From Rhodopseudomonas palustris (lineage in GTDB: Bacteria > Pseudomonadota > Alphaproteobacteria > Rhizobiales > Xanthobacteraceae), in assembly GCF_007005445.1 (NCBI RefSeq), contig NZ_CP041387.1, forward strand, positions 3,728,501 to 3,792,500: a DNA stretch of 64,000 nt, given 5' to 3'. Made by a program: the position numbers and the translations under genes. Numbering within the stretch: the first letter of the stretch is position 1; each line of letters starts with the position of its first letter. Below the pieces are notes generated by a model. The model worked only from the letters and a program-made list of their open reading frames with translations, searched no databases and was not told the DNA's origin. This document shows, in pieces, positions 1 through 9,300 of this stretch.

Positions 1-970
1 ACGCGTGCACGATCAGCGCGCGGACCAGGCCGGCATTGCGGAAACGCACCTCGGTCTTGGCCGGATGCACGTTGGCGTCGACCTCGCGGCTATCCAACGT
101 GACGAACAACGCCACCACCGGATGGCGGTCGCGCGGCAAGTAATCCGAATACGCGGCGCGCACGGCCCCCAAGATCAGCTTGTCGCGCACCGGGCGGCCG
201 TTGACGAACAGATACTGGCCGAGCGCATTGGCGCGGGTCAGCGACGGCGCCGCGGCGAAGCCTTCGACCACCACGCCCTCGCGCTCGGCGCGGACCTCGA
301 TGGCATTGGCGCGGAAGTCGGCGCCGAGAATGTCGCCGAGCCGGATCAATTGCCCCGGCGCGCCGGGCAGCGCCGCTGCCCAGGTCACCGGCGCGCGCTC
401 TTCGCCGGCGAGCGTGAAGGCGACGTCGGGTCGCGCCATCGCCAGCCGCCGCACCACCTCGCGGATCGCCTCGGCCTCGGTGCGATCGGTCTTGAGAAAC
501 TTCAGCCGCGCCGGCGTTGCAAAGAACAGATCGGCGACTTCGACGCGGGTGCCCTGGCTCAGCGCGGCCGGAGCGATCGGGGTCTTGTCGCCACCCTCGA
601 CCCGCATCGCCCAGGCGTGCGGCTCGCTGGCATGGCGCGTGGTGATCGACAACCGCGCCACCGCGCCGATCGACGGCAGCGCTTCGCCGCGAAACCCGAG
701 GGTGCGGATCGCCAGCAAATCCTCGTCGTCGAGCTTCGACGTCGCATGGCGATCGACCGCGAGCGCGAGATCCGCCGCCGTCATGCCCGAGCCGTCGTCG
801 GCGATCACGATCTTCCGTCGCCCGCCGCCGTCCGAAAAGATGTCGATCCGGCTGGCGCCGGCGTCGATCGCGTTCTCGACCAGCTCCTTCACCACGCTCG
901 CCGGCCGCTCCACCACCTCGCCGGCAGCGATGCGGTTGACGATGGTTTCGGGAAGCTGGCGGACGGGCAT
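1..970 (-). CDS. mutL: DNA mismatch repair protein MutL, N-terminal part (cut by window edge)
   Basis: MutL couples mismatch recognition by MutS to downstream excision. Reading the minus strand from the ATG at 970 gives MPVRQLPETIVNRIAAGEVV, the classic start of the GHKL-type ATPase domain, followed by KELVENAIDAGAS with the catalytic Glu and metal-binding Asn. Further on, DLFFATPARLKFL (ATP-lid region) and, close to the window edge, VNVHPAKTEVRF mark the end of the transducer domain. About 323 residues are present; the C-terminal dimerisation domain lies outside. The start is firm because it matches the family N-terminus exactly. The other long frames over this stretch are shadows. Confidence 0.97.
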   Translation of the reverse strand, partial: MPVRQLPETIVNRIAAGEVVERPASVVKELVENAIDAGASRIDIFSDGGGRRKIVIADDGSGMTAADLALAVDRHATSKLDDEDLLAIRTLGFRGEALPSIGAVARLSITTRHASEPHAWAMRVEGGDKTPIAPAALSQGTRVEVADLFFATPARLKFLKTDRTEAEAIREVVRRLAMARPDVAFTLAGEERAPVTWAAALPGAPGQLIRLGDILGADFRANAIEVRAEREGVVVEGFAAAPSLTRANALGQYLFVNGRPVRDKLILGAVRAAYSDYLPRDRHPVVALFVTLDSREVDANVHPAKTEVRFRNAGLVRALIVHA

Positions 971-1040
971 GCGGCGACTCGGTTGGCAGAGCGCGGACTT
1001 TAGGGGAGCGAAGGAGGAATTGCGACGCTAGCGCTGCCGA

Positions 1041-1174
1041 TCCCCTCCCCCTTGCGGGGAGGGTCGGCCGAGCGAAGCGGAGGCCGGGGTGGGGGGCCCC
1101 GGGCACTGCGCTTGGGGCTTACCCCCACCCGACCGGCCTTACGGCCGGCCACCCTCCCCGCAAGGGGGAGGGGA
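1041..1174. repeat. Palindromic repeat, family A, copy 1
   Basis: This sits between mutL and arfB. The outer arms, 1041-1064 and 1151-1174, are a perfect 24-base inverted repeat (core CCCCTTGCGGGGAGGG). The interior contains a second small palindrome (GGCCGGCCTTACGGCCGGCC-like, about 1131-1150). Related copies occur at 1719-1854, 7978-8080 and 30861-30963. The structure resembles the REP/BIME-like mosaic elements of alphaproteobacterial chromosomes. It could fold into a long hairpin in transcripts of either strand. Confidence 0.85.
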
Positions 1175-1182
1175 ACTTTCAC

Positions 1183-1602
1183 TCAATCATCGAAGCTCTT
1201 GCCGCTGCGCCCCGCCTTGATGTCGCCGCGGCGCTTCTTGCCTTCGAGGCGGCGCTTCTTGGAGCCCAGCGTCGGGCGGGTGGCGCGGCGCGGGATCGGG
1301 CGCACCAGGGAGGCTTTCAGCAGTTGTTCGAGCCGCTCCAGCGCATCGGCGCGGTTGCGCTCCTGGGTGCGGAAGCGGTCGGCGCGGATGACAATGACGC
1401 CGTCCTTGGTCATGCGCTGGCCGGCGAGCCCGACGAGGCGCGCCGCCGCATCCTCCGGCAGCGCGATCCTGGCGGTGTCGAACCGAAGCTGCGCCGCCGT
1501 GGCGAGCTTGTTGACGTTCTGCCCGCCCGGCCCGGAGGCGCGGATGAAGCTGATCTCGATGTCGTCGTCCTCGATCACGAGGTTGCGGCTGATCCGCAGC
1601 AT
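1183..1602 (-). CDS. arfB: Alternative ribosome-rescue factor ArfB (GGQ peptidyl-tRNA hydrolase)
   Basis: ArfB (YaeJ) enters the A site of ribosomes stalled on truncated mRNA and hydrolyses the peptidyl-tRNA. The 139-residue product carries the catalytic GGQ at residues 26-28 (ASGPGGQNVNK) in a release-factor-like domain. It ends in a strongly basic tail (KKRRLEGKKRRGD) that family members insert into the mRNA channel. The ATG at 1602 (MLRISRNLVIEDDDI) gives the usual family length. The longer frame to 1671 adds 23 residues with no family character. It is flanked on both sides by family A repeats. Confidence 0.95.
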   Translation of the reverse strand: MLRISRNLVIEDDDIEISFIRASGPGGQNVNKLATAAQLRFDTARIALPEDAAARLVGLAGQRMTKDGVIVIRADRFRTQERNRADALERLEQLLKASLVRPIPRRATRPTLGSKKRRLEGKKRRGDIKAGRSGKSFDD

Positions 1603-1718
1603 GGGGCACCAAAGCGGTTGATGCCGCGCGGACCGCACGGCGGCCCGCTGTGTAGCATGTTTGCCGACCAAGGCGCTCCTTGCGGCGAAGAGAGCTGCAT
1701 CTCGCCGTCCGCGGCGCG

Positions 1719-1854
1719 CCCCCTCTCCCCGCGAGCGGGGAGAGGGCTGGGGTGAGGGGGCGTCTCCACACGTCGCAGAGGCTCGGCCGTGTCGAGGCGC
1801 CCCCTCACCCGCCCGGCTTCGCCGGTCGACCTCTCCCCGCGCGCGGGGAGAGGT
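1719..1854. repeat. Palindromic repeat, family A, copy 2, filling the arfB upstream gap
   Basis: Two hairpins face each other: 1720-1746 (CCCTCTCCCCGC, short loop, GCGGGGAGAGGG) and 1829-1854 (ACCTCTCCCCGC / GCGGGGAGAGGT). They are joined by sequence containing CCCCCTCA/TGAGGGGG arms. It occupies most of the 324-base gap 1603-1926 between arfB and the M16 gene. I see no convincing gene or promoter in the rest of that gap. It is more diverged from the copies in ileS and the liv operon than those two are from each other. Confidence 0.8.
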
Positions 1855-1926
1855 TCAACTATGCCTCGGGGAGAGGTTCGGTCGTGCTCGGGGAAAGCTT
1901 GGGCGAATACGAGTCTGAGCGTGGCG

Positions 1927-3315
1927 TCAGTTCGCTCGTGCCGGCGGCGGGGTGCCGGCGGGCTTCACCATGTTGGGCTCGGCCGCGGCCTGCGGTTGGC
2001 GGCCGACCACCACCGTGAGCAGGCCGTTCGACCACAGCCGCTGCGCGACCCGCTTGGCATCGTCGAGCGTCACCGCGTTGACCACTTCGCTTCGCTTGTC
2101 GATGTATTCGATCGGCAGCCCGTCGTTCTGATATTGCAGCAGCGCCTGCGCCAGCTTGGCCGAGGTGTCGAGCGACAGCATCTGCGAGCCGTTGATGTAG
2201 GACTTCGCCTCGGCGAGTTCCTGCTCGCTCGGCCCCTGCTCGGCGATCCGCTTCACCTCGGCGGTGATGGCGTCGATCGTCTCGGTGACGCGGTCGGCGC
2301 GGGTGCCGGTGGAGCCGATGAACAGCGCCGAATGCTGCATCCACAGCAGTTGCTCGTAGATCGAATAGGCCAGCCCGCGCTTCTCGCGCACTTCGCTGTA
2401 CAGCCGCGACGACAGCGAGCCACCGCCGAGGATGTGGTTGACGACGTAGGCCGCCATGAAATCCGGATCGTGACGTTTGACGCCCGGCCCGCCGAACATC
2501 ACCACGGTCTGCGGCACCTCCAGCGTGACGTTGGTCCGCTGCGGCGGCTTGGCGGCGACGACGTCCGGCACCGGCGTGAGTTGCGCCTTCGCCGGCAGAC
2601 TGCCGAAAGTGTCGTCGAGCAGCTTGGCGAGCGCATCGGCGTCGATATCGCCGACCACGGCGATCTTCAGCGTGTCCTTCGCCAGCACCCGGCCGACATA
2701 GCTCTTCATGTCGTCGGCGGTGATCTTCGGCAGGCTCTCCAGCGTCCCGGTCGAGGGGCGGCCGTAGGGATGATCGCCGAACGCCACTTCGAGAAACTTG
2801 CGGCTCGCCAGCGTGTTCGGATCGAGCGCCTGGCGCCGCAGCGTCGAGATCAGTTGCGCGCGAATGCGCTCGACGTCCTTCGGCTCGAACCGCGGCCTGG
2901 TCAGCGAGGTCCGCAGCAGGCCGAACGCCTCGTCGCGGTTCTCCTTCAGCATCCGCAGCGAGCCGCGGAAATAATCGCGATTGACCGCATAGGACAATTT
3001 GATGGCACGCCGATCCAGCCGCTCGTGGAAGCTCGCCGAATCCATGTCGCCGGAGCCTTCGTCGATCAGGTTCGCCACCATGTGGCCGACGCCCGGCTTG
3101 TCGGCGGGATCCTGGCTGGCGCCGCCGTCGAACGAGATCTCCATCGAGATCAGCGGCACGGTGGCGTCCTGGACGAACCAGGCCTCGAGCCCGCCGGGGG
3201 TGACCAGCCGCTGGATCTTGGCGGCGGCCTCAGACGGCGCGGACGACAATGCGACGGCGATGCCGACGCAGGCGGCGAGCGCGATGCGGCGCGCCGAAGA
3301 CAGGTCGATGCTCAC
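1927..3315 (-). CDS. M16 family peptidase-like subunit lacking the zinc motif
   Basis: This is the partner subunit of a two-gene M16 (insulinase/MPP-like) protease. The 462-residue product starts at the GTG at 3315, which overlaps the stop of the upstream M16 gene by 4 bases (GTGA), a coupling arrangement. A signal peptide (RRIALAACVGIAVALSSAPSEA) indicates export to the periplasm. At the position of the HxxEH zinc motif it reads GVGHMVANLIDEGSGD, so the metal ligands are gone. It keeps the C-terminal SRLYSEVREKRGLAYSIY segment containing the Arg/Tyr pair that helps bind substrate. In known heterodimeric M16B enzymes the zinc site and the R/Y pair sit on different chains, and this pair fits that pattern. 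Confidence 0.92.
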   Translation of the reverse strand: MSIDLSSARRIALAACVGIAVALSSAPSEAAAKIQRLVTPGGLEAWFVQDATVPLISMEISFDGGASQDPADKPGVGHMVANLIDEGSGDMDSASFHERLDRRAIKLSYAVNRDYFRGSLRMLKENRDEAFGLLRTSLTRPRFEPKDVERIRAQLISTLRRQALDPNTLASRKFLEVAFGDHPYGRPSTGTLESLPKITADDMKSYVGRVLAKDTLKIAVVGDIDADALAKLLDDTFGSLPAKAQLTPVPDVVAAKPPQRTNVTLEVPQTVVMFGGPGVKRHDPDFMAAYVVNHILGGGSLSSRLYSEVREKRGLAYSIYEQLLWMQHSALFIGSTGTRADRVTETIDAITAEVKRIAEQGPSEQELAEAKSYINGSQMLSLDTSAKLAQALLQYQNDGLPIEYIDKRSEVVNAVTLDDAKRVAQRLWSNGLLTVVVGRQPQAAAEPNMVKPAGTPPPARAN

Positions 3316-4718
3316 GAGCGCTTCTCCTCCTGCTTCGCCGCCGGGCCGTTGACCAGATAGCCGGTCGCCGAACGATTGCGGTCGAGCCATTGTTTCGCCG
3401 CCGCCCGCACGTCGTCGGAGGTGACGGCGCGGATGCGGGCCGGCCAGCTCTGGACGTCCTGCACGCTCAGTCCGGTGGTCAGCGCCTGGCCGTACCAGCG
3501 GGCCAGCGTCGCCTGATTGTCCTGGGCATAGACCGCGGCGGCGATGAGCTGGGTCTTGACCCGCTCCAGATCCTCGGAGCGGACCGGATTGGCGACGAGG
3601 TCGGCGATCACCTCGTCGATCTTCTTCTCGATCGCCGAAAACTCGACGCCGGGCTTCGGCGTTCCCGCCACGATGAAGTAGCTGTCGTCGAGCGCATTCC
3701 CCTGGTAGTTGGCGCCGACCGTGATCGCCAGCGGATTGTCGATCACCAGCGCGCGGTACAGATACGAATTGCTGCCGTGGCCGAGCAGTTGGGCCAGAAC
3801 TTCCAGCGCGACGCTGTCGCCCTTGGCTCCGGTGTGGGCCGATGGCACCAGATAGTAGCGCCGCACCGCCGGCTGTTCGACGCGCGGATCGGCCAGCGTC
3901 ACCGTGCGCGGTCCCGCCGGCGTCGGCTCCTGCGGCCGCTCCCGCTGCGCCGGAATCGCCGGTTGCGCCGGGATCGGGCCGTAGATCCGCTCGGCGAGCG
4001 GGCGAACCTCGCCGGCCTCGACGTCGCCGGCGATCACCAGCGTGGCGTTGTTGGGCGCGTAGAACCGGCGATAGAACGCCAGCGCATCCTCGCGGTCGAG
4101 CTTGGCGATCTCCTGATGCCAGCCGATCACCGGCCGGCCGTAGGGATGGTTGAGATACAGCGCCGCCATGATCTGCTCGGTCAGCCGGGCATCGGGATCG
4201 TTGGCGACCCGCATGTTGTATTCTTCGAGCACGACGTCGCGCTCGGGGAGCACGTTTTCGTCCTTCAGCACCAGGCCGGTCATCCGATCGGCCTCGAACG
4301 TCATCATCTGTTCGAGGTGGGACTTCGGCACGCGCTGGAAGTAGCCGGTGAAGTCGTAGGAGGTGAACGCGTTCTCGTTGCCGCCGATCTTCAGCACGGT
4401 CTGCGAGAATTCGCCCGCCGGGTGCTTTGCGGTGCCCTTGAACATCAGATGTTCGAGGAAATGCGCCAGCCCCGACTTGCCCGGGGTCTCGTCCGCGGAG
4501 CCGACCTTGTACCAGATCATCTGCGTCACCACCGGGGTGCGATGATCGGGGATCACCACCACCCGCAGGCCGTTCTGCAGCGTGAAGGTCGTCGGCGGCG
4601 CGGCGGTGACGGTCTGGGCGGCGGATGGCGGCGCGGCGGCGAACACCGCGGCGAGGACCGCGAACGCGGCGAGCGGGCGGCGGCGCGAAGCGACGGATGC
4701 GGTCATATCAGGCATCAT
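3312..4718 (-). CDS. M16 family zinc peptidase (catalytic subunit)
   Basis: A 468-residue exported metallopeptidase. After a signal peptide (LAAFAVLAAVFAAAPPSAAQ) comes the inverted zinc motif HFLEH at residues 86-90. A downstream glutamate (LEEYNMR, about residue 166) is spaced as expected for the third ligand, matching HxxEH-X75-E. The C-terminal half lacks the clear R...GLAY motif present in its downstream partner, so the two chains probably form one complete active site. The next gene begins inside this stop codon region. ATGs at 4718, 4715 and 4706 are all possible starts. The natural substrate is unknown; exported M16B proteins usually degrade short peptides. Confidence 0.94.
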   Translation of the reverse strand: MMPDMTASVASRRRPLAAFAVLAAVFAAAPPSAAQTVTAAPPTTFTLQNGLRVVVIPDHRTPVVTQMIWYKVGSADETPGKSGLAHFLEHLMFKGTAKHPAGEFSQTVLKIGGNENAFTSYDFTGYFQRVPKSHLEQMMTFEADRMTGLVLKDENVLPERDVVLEEYNMRVANDPDARLTEQIMAALYLNHPYGRPVIGWHQEIAKLDREDALAFYRRFYAPNNATLVIAGDVEAGEVRPLAERIYGPIPAQPAIPAQRERPQEPTPAGPRTVTLADPRVEQPAVRRYYLVPSAHTGAKGDSVALEVLAQLLGHGSNSYLYRALVIDNPLAITVGANYQGNALDDSYFIVAGTPKPGVEFSAIEKKIDEVIADLVANPVRSEDLERVKTQLIAAAVYAQDNQATLARWYGQALTTGLSVQDVQSWPARIRAVTSDDVRAAAKQWLDRNRSATGYLVNGPAAKQEEKRS

Positions 4719-4889
4719 CCCGGCTGGAGATTAGGACAGGGTCGAGCGTGCGTGGGCAGGGTCGAGTGCAGGTCGCGCGGCGTCGCCACGGCCCGACGAT
4801 GCCGGGGCCTGCGCAACCGAGCAGACCAATACAGGTGATGCCGCGTGAGACGGCGCTCCGTGCCGTGACGGACCGGACAGCAACCAGAC

Positions 4890-5606
4890 TCAATTGCTGG
4901 TTTCTTTGCCCGTCATGATGTCGATGCGCTTGTTGCCGAGCGCTTCTTTCGGACCGGTGCCGTAGGCATAATTCGACGACGGCGTCTGATAGCCGACCGG
5001 CGGCTGGGTCAGGGTCTCGCGGGTGGGCTCACCCGAGAAGGTCGCGGTCTCGGTCTTGCTGCCGCCGAACACGCTCCACAGCGAACCGTTGAAGCCGAGC
5101 TGAGACGGGCTCAACATCGGATTGTTCTGCTGGTTGCCGGGCTGCATCGGATCGTTGCCGCCCTTGCCGGCCTCGGCTCGGACCGATTTGAGCTGCGACG
5201 GCGTCAGCGGCTGCGCCGATTCCCACGGCGACGGCTTCGCCTTGGACTCGGCGGCCCTGATCTCCTTGCGGCGCTGCAGGTCGGCGTCCTTCGGCCAGTT
5301 CGGCGCAGGGGCCGCGGCGGCCGCCGTTTCCGGCGGCGGCAAGTCGAGCTTGGGCGGCACCACCAGCGGCGAGCGCTCGCGATAATTGATGCCGGAATTT
5401 TCCATATTGGTGGCGCCGATGCCGGACATCAGACCCTTGATGATCTTCTCCTCAAAGGTGGTGTCGTCACCATCGTCCTCGGCATGGGCGACGCCGGCCG
5501 TCAGCACCAGTCCGATCCCGATGGCAACGGCGGCCAGCCGGACGGTGCGGAGCATCGCAGCGGTGGACGTGTCCAGCGTCGGAAGGCGGCTGTCGGTCTG
5601 GCGCAT
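4890..5606 (-). CDS. Exported protein of unknown function between lspA and the M16 pair (possibly BamF-like)
   Basis: A 238-residue product read from the ATG at 5606 (MRQTDSRLPTLD). The longer frame to 5660 lacks a better start. A signal peptide (LRTVRLAAVAIGIGLVLTAGVAHA) is followed by an acidic stretch and a long, low-complexity, Pro/Gly/Asn/Ser-rich region without recognisable catalytic motifs. There is no lipobox cysteine. The segment RSPLVVPPKLDLPPPE resembles the PL-VPP-LP motif of DUF3035/BamF outer-membrane assembly lipoproteins. As I recall, alphaproteobacterial BamF genes also lie between lspA and M16 peptidases. I regard a BamF-like role as a weak hypothesis; 'conserved exported protein' is what the sequence supports. 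Confidence 0.8.
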   Translation of the reverse strand: MRQTDSRLPTLDTSTAAMLRTVRLAAVAIGIGLVLTAGVAHAEDDGDDTTFEEKIIKGLMSGIGATNMENSGINYRERSPLVVPPKLDLPPPETAAAAAPAPNWPKDADLQRRKEIRAAESKAKPSPWESAQPLTPSQLKSVRAEAGKGGNDPMQPGNQQNNPMLSPSQLGFNGSLWSVFGGSKTETATFSGEPTRETLTQPPVGYQTPSSNYAYGTGPKEALGNKRIDIMTGKETSN

Positions 5607-5686
5607 GGCGTTGATCCTATTCACGTCTTGCGATCGGGCTGCACCCGGGGAGCGGCCCACTTCCGCGCGGTCGGTATCGGCCGGGA

Positions 5687-6181
5687 TCAGGGCGCTTTTG
5701 CGGCGGGTGGCCCCAGCAGGGAGTCATACAGCAGGGCCGCCACCCCGACAACAATCGCGACGTCGGCGACGTTGAACACGTACCAATTGTAGATTTTGCC
5801 GCCGATTTCGGCGTGAAGCAGCGCAAAATCGACCACCGCGCCATAGGCCAGCCGGTCGATCGCATTGCCGATCGCGCCGCCGATGATCAGGCCGAGACCG
5901 ATGGTCGCAACCTTTGTGGTGGAGCGCGCCATCCAGATCGCCAGCGCCACGATCGCCACCGCCTTGAACCCCAGCATCAGGATTTGCCCGGTCGGGCCCT
6001 GGTCGGAAAACCAGCCGTAGGAAATCCCGGTGTTCCAGGCCAGCACCAGATCGAAGAACGGCAGCACCTGGACGACGCCCTTCCGCGCCAGCTCGAAACC
6101 ATACAGCAGCCACAGCTTGGTGGCCTGATCGAGCACCAGCGCGACGACGGCGGCGAGGACGCCGAGGCGGACGGGGGTCAT
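5687..6181 (-). CDS. lspA: Lipoprotein signal peptidase (signal peptidase II)
   Basis: An inner-membrane aspartic peptidase that cleaves signal peptides of diacylglyceryl-modified prolipoproteins. The 164-residue protein has four hydrophobic segments. It carries the family's conserved blocks: LDQATK near the N-terminus, the GNAIDRL and VVDF stretch, and FNVADVAI, with the two catalytic aspartates (in GNAIDR and NVADV). The ATG at 6181 (MTPVRLGVLAAVVALV) is preferred over upstream in-frame codons because membrane segment 1 begins directly after it. It lies downstream of ileS, the usual ileS-lspA order, but a 196-base gap with a palindromic repeat separates them here. Confidence 0.96.
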   Translation of the reverse strand: MTPVRLGVLAAVVALVLDQATKLWLLYGFELARKGVVQVLPFFDLVLAWNTGISYGWFSDQGPTGQILMLGFKAVAIVALAIWMARSTTKVATIGLGLIIGGAIGNAIDRLAYGAVVDFALLHAEIGGKIYNWYVFNVADVAIVVGVAALLYDSLLGPPAAKAP

Positions 6182-6250
6182 AGGTTTGGCCTCGCCCCAC
6201 ACTCTGTCGTCATGCCCGGCCATAGCCGCGACGGAGCAACCGTCGCTTCC

Positions 6251-6355
6251 TCCTCATCCTGAGGAGCGGCGTCTGCGCCGCGTCTCGAAGGATGAGGGCC
6301 ACGGAACCTGATGGTTCGAGACGCGCGCCGATCGGCGCGCTCCTCACCATGAGGG
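6251..6355. repeat. Palindromic repeat, family B, copy 1 (between ileS and lspA)
   Basis: Family B is bipartite. One half reads CTCATCCTGAGGAG...CGTCTCGAAGGATGAG and the other GGTTCGAGACG...GCGCTCCTCACCATGAGG, with small inner palindromes (GGCGTCTGCGCC, GCGCGCCGATCGGCGCGC). Other copies are at 14471-14580 and 44942-45066. Its position directly downstream of ileS means the ileS-lspA transcript, if continuous, must pass through it. Confidence 0.8.
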
Positions 6356-6377
6356 ACCGGTGCGCGCGCCACGCCGC

Positions 6378-9300
6378 TCAAGCCGCTGCGCCCCCCAGCG
6401 CCTTCCATTCCCGCAGCGCCTGGGCGTCGCGGGGGGAGACGTCGGGGTAGTCGGCATCGCTGCCGACGCTGGACAGGATCTTCCAGGAACGGGCGCATTT
6501 GGTGCCCTGGGCGCGTTCGACCACCACGGCGACGTCGGCCAGCTCCGGCAGCCGGAACGCGTCGGCCGGCGGGGTGTCGTTGCCGCGCAGGATCTCGACC
6601 ATCGCGTTCGAAGTGATGCAGATCTCCGCCCAGTCGACGTCGAAGATGTCGCCCATGAACGCTTCCGGCAGGTAGATCATCGGCGAGGCTTCGAGCGACG
6701 ATCCGATCCGCTTGGCCGCACGCTCGACTTCCAGCGCGCCGGTGACGACGCGGCGCACCGCGCGGATCAGCGTCCACTTCTTGGCCAGCGCGTCGTCGCG
6801 ATAGCCGCCGAGATCCAGCGGGAACAGCGTCAAATGCACGCTCGGCTCGGCGTCCGGGCGATACATCGTCCAGGCTTCATCCGCGGTGAACGACAGCACC
6901 GGCGCCAGCCATTTCAGGATCGCGTCGCAGATGATGTCGATCGTGGTCAGCGCGGCCTTGCGGGCCAGCGACGACGGCGGATCGCAATACAGCGTGTCCT
7001 TGCGGATATCGAAATAGAACGCCGACAGCTCGGTGTTCATGAACGCCGCCAGCGACGCCACCACCGTCTTGTAGTCGAACTCGGCATAAGCGGCGCGGAT
7101 CGTCGCGCTCTGCTCGGCGAGCTGATGCAGCATCAGCCGCTCCAGCTCCGGCATGTCGGCGAACGCCACGGCCTCGTCGCGACGATAGTGATGCAGCGTG
7201 CCGAGCATCCAGCGGATCGAGTTGCGCAGCTTGCGATAGGTCTCGACCACGTTCTTGAGGATCTCGGGACCGATGCGCTGATCGTCGGCGTAGTCGGTGG
7301 CGCACACCCACAGCCGCAGGATGTCGGCGCCGGAGGATGCGATCACCTTGGCCGGATCGGTGGTGTTGCCGAGCGACTTCGACATCTTGCGGCCCTGCTC
7401 GTCGAGCGTGAAGCCGTGAGTCAGCACGACGTCATAGGGCGCGCGGCCGCGGGTGCCGCAGCTCTCCAGCAGCGACGAATGGAACCAGCCGCGATGCTGG
7501 TCCGAGCCTTCGAGATACATCACGGTGTCGGCGCCGCCGTCGACCTTGCGGCGGATGCCGGCGAGGCCGGGGAAGTTCTGCGCGTCTTCCAGCACGAACG
7601 CGTGGGTCGACCCGGAGTCGAACCAGACGTCGAGAATATCGTCGACCTTCTGCCAGCCTTCGGCCGCGCGTTCGCCGAGGAAGCGCGCGGCGGCGCCTTC
7701 GGCGTACCAGGCGTCGGCGCCTTCCTGCATGAAGGCCTCCGCGATGCGCTGGTTGACGATCTCGTCCTGCAGGATCTCGACCGAACCGTCGCCCTTGTCC
7801 TTGATGAACACCGCGATCGGCACGCCCCAGGCGCGCTGCCGCGAGATCACCCAGTCGGGACGGCCGGAGATCATGCCGTTGATGCGGTTCTGGCCGGCCG
7901 GCGGCACCCATTGGGTGACGGAGATCGCCTGCAGGGCCCTCGCTCGGAGCGTATCCCCCCTCACCGCATCGCTGCGCGCTCCCTCTCCCGCTTGCGGGAG
8001 AGGGTTGGGGTGAGGGCGCCCCGAGGATGGCGTCCCGCCGTGGACCCCCACCCCCGACCCCTCCCCGCAAGGGGGAGGGGGGAGGATGTCCTTGTCCATC
8101 GCGATGAACCATTGCGGCGTGTTGCGGAAGATCACCGGCTTCTTCGAGCGCCATGAATGCGGGTACTGATGCTTCAGCTTGCCGCGCGCCAGCAGCGCTC
8201 CGCGTGCGATCAGCGCCTGGATCACCGCCTCGTTGGCGTCGCCCTTCTCGCCCTTGTCGTTGATCACCCGCTTGCCGGTGAAGCCCGGCGCGTGATCGGT
8301 CAGCGCGCCGTTCTCGTCGACGGTGTAGGGGATGGTCGACGAGATGCCCCGCGCTTCCAGCGCACGCGCATTGTGCATCCAGATATCGAAGTCCTCGCGG
8401 CCGTGGCCCGGCGCGGTGTGGACGAAGCCGGTACCGGTATCGTCGGTGACGTGGTCGCCGTCGAGCAGCGGGACGGTGAACTCATAGCCGCCAGCGAGAC
8501 CGCGCAGCGGATGGGCGCACTCGCTCGCCTTCAGCACGTCGGCATCGACGTCCATCACCTTCTCGTAGGCCGCGACGCGCGCCTGCTTGAACACGCTTTC
8601 GGCGAGTGCGTCCGCAAGGATCAGCAACTCGCCGGCCTTGGCCCAGTTATCGACCGGAGCGTCGGTGACCTTGTAGAGACCATAGCCGATCTTGGACGAG
8701 AAGCTGATCGCGCGGTTGCCCGGCAACGTCCACGGCGTCGTGGTCCAGATAACCACGCTGGCGTCCTTGGTCGACGCATCGCCGGTCTTGACCGGAAACT
8801 TCACCCACACCGTATCCGAGGTGTAGTCCTCGTACTCGACCTCGGCTTCGGCGAGCGCGGTCTTTTCGACCACGCTCCACATCACCGGCTTGCTGCCGCG
8901 ATACAGCGTGCCGTTGGCGGCGAACTTCATCAATTCGCGGGCGATCTGCGCTTCGGCGGCGTAGTTCATCGTCGCGTAGGGATGATCCCAGTCGCCGATC
9001 ACGCCGAGCCGCTTGAACTCCTCGCGCTGCACGTCGAGCCATTTCTGCGCATAGGCGCGGCACTCCTTGCGGAACGCCACCATCGCGGCCGAGTCCTTGA
9101 AGTTCGGCTTCGGCTTGCCCTTGGAGCGGTAGTTCTCTTCCTCGATCTTCCATTCGATCGGCAGGCCGTGGCAGTCCCAGCCTGGCACGTAGTTGGAGTC
9201 GAACCCGAGCATCTGCTGGCTCTTGGTCACGACGTCCTTGAGGATCTTGTTCAGCGCGTGGCCGATATGGATGTGACCGTTGGCGTAAGGCGGGCCGTCG

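Noticed and set aside
5..1003. Long plus-strand frames opposite mutL
   Set aside because: The minus strand encodes an unmistakable MutL N-terminus; the plus frames are Arg/Ala/Asp-rich shadows caused by high G+C.
1041..1174. CRISPR-like or terminator-only reading of the inverted repeats
   Set aside because: No regularly spaced direct repeats with unique spacers occur anywhere in the window; these are dispersed palindromes.
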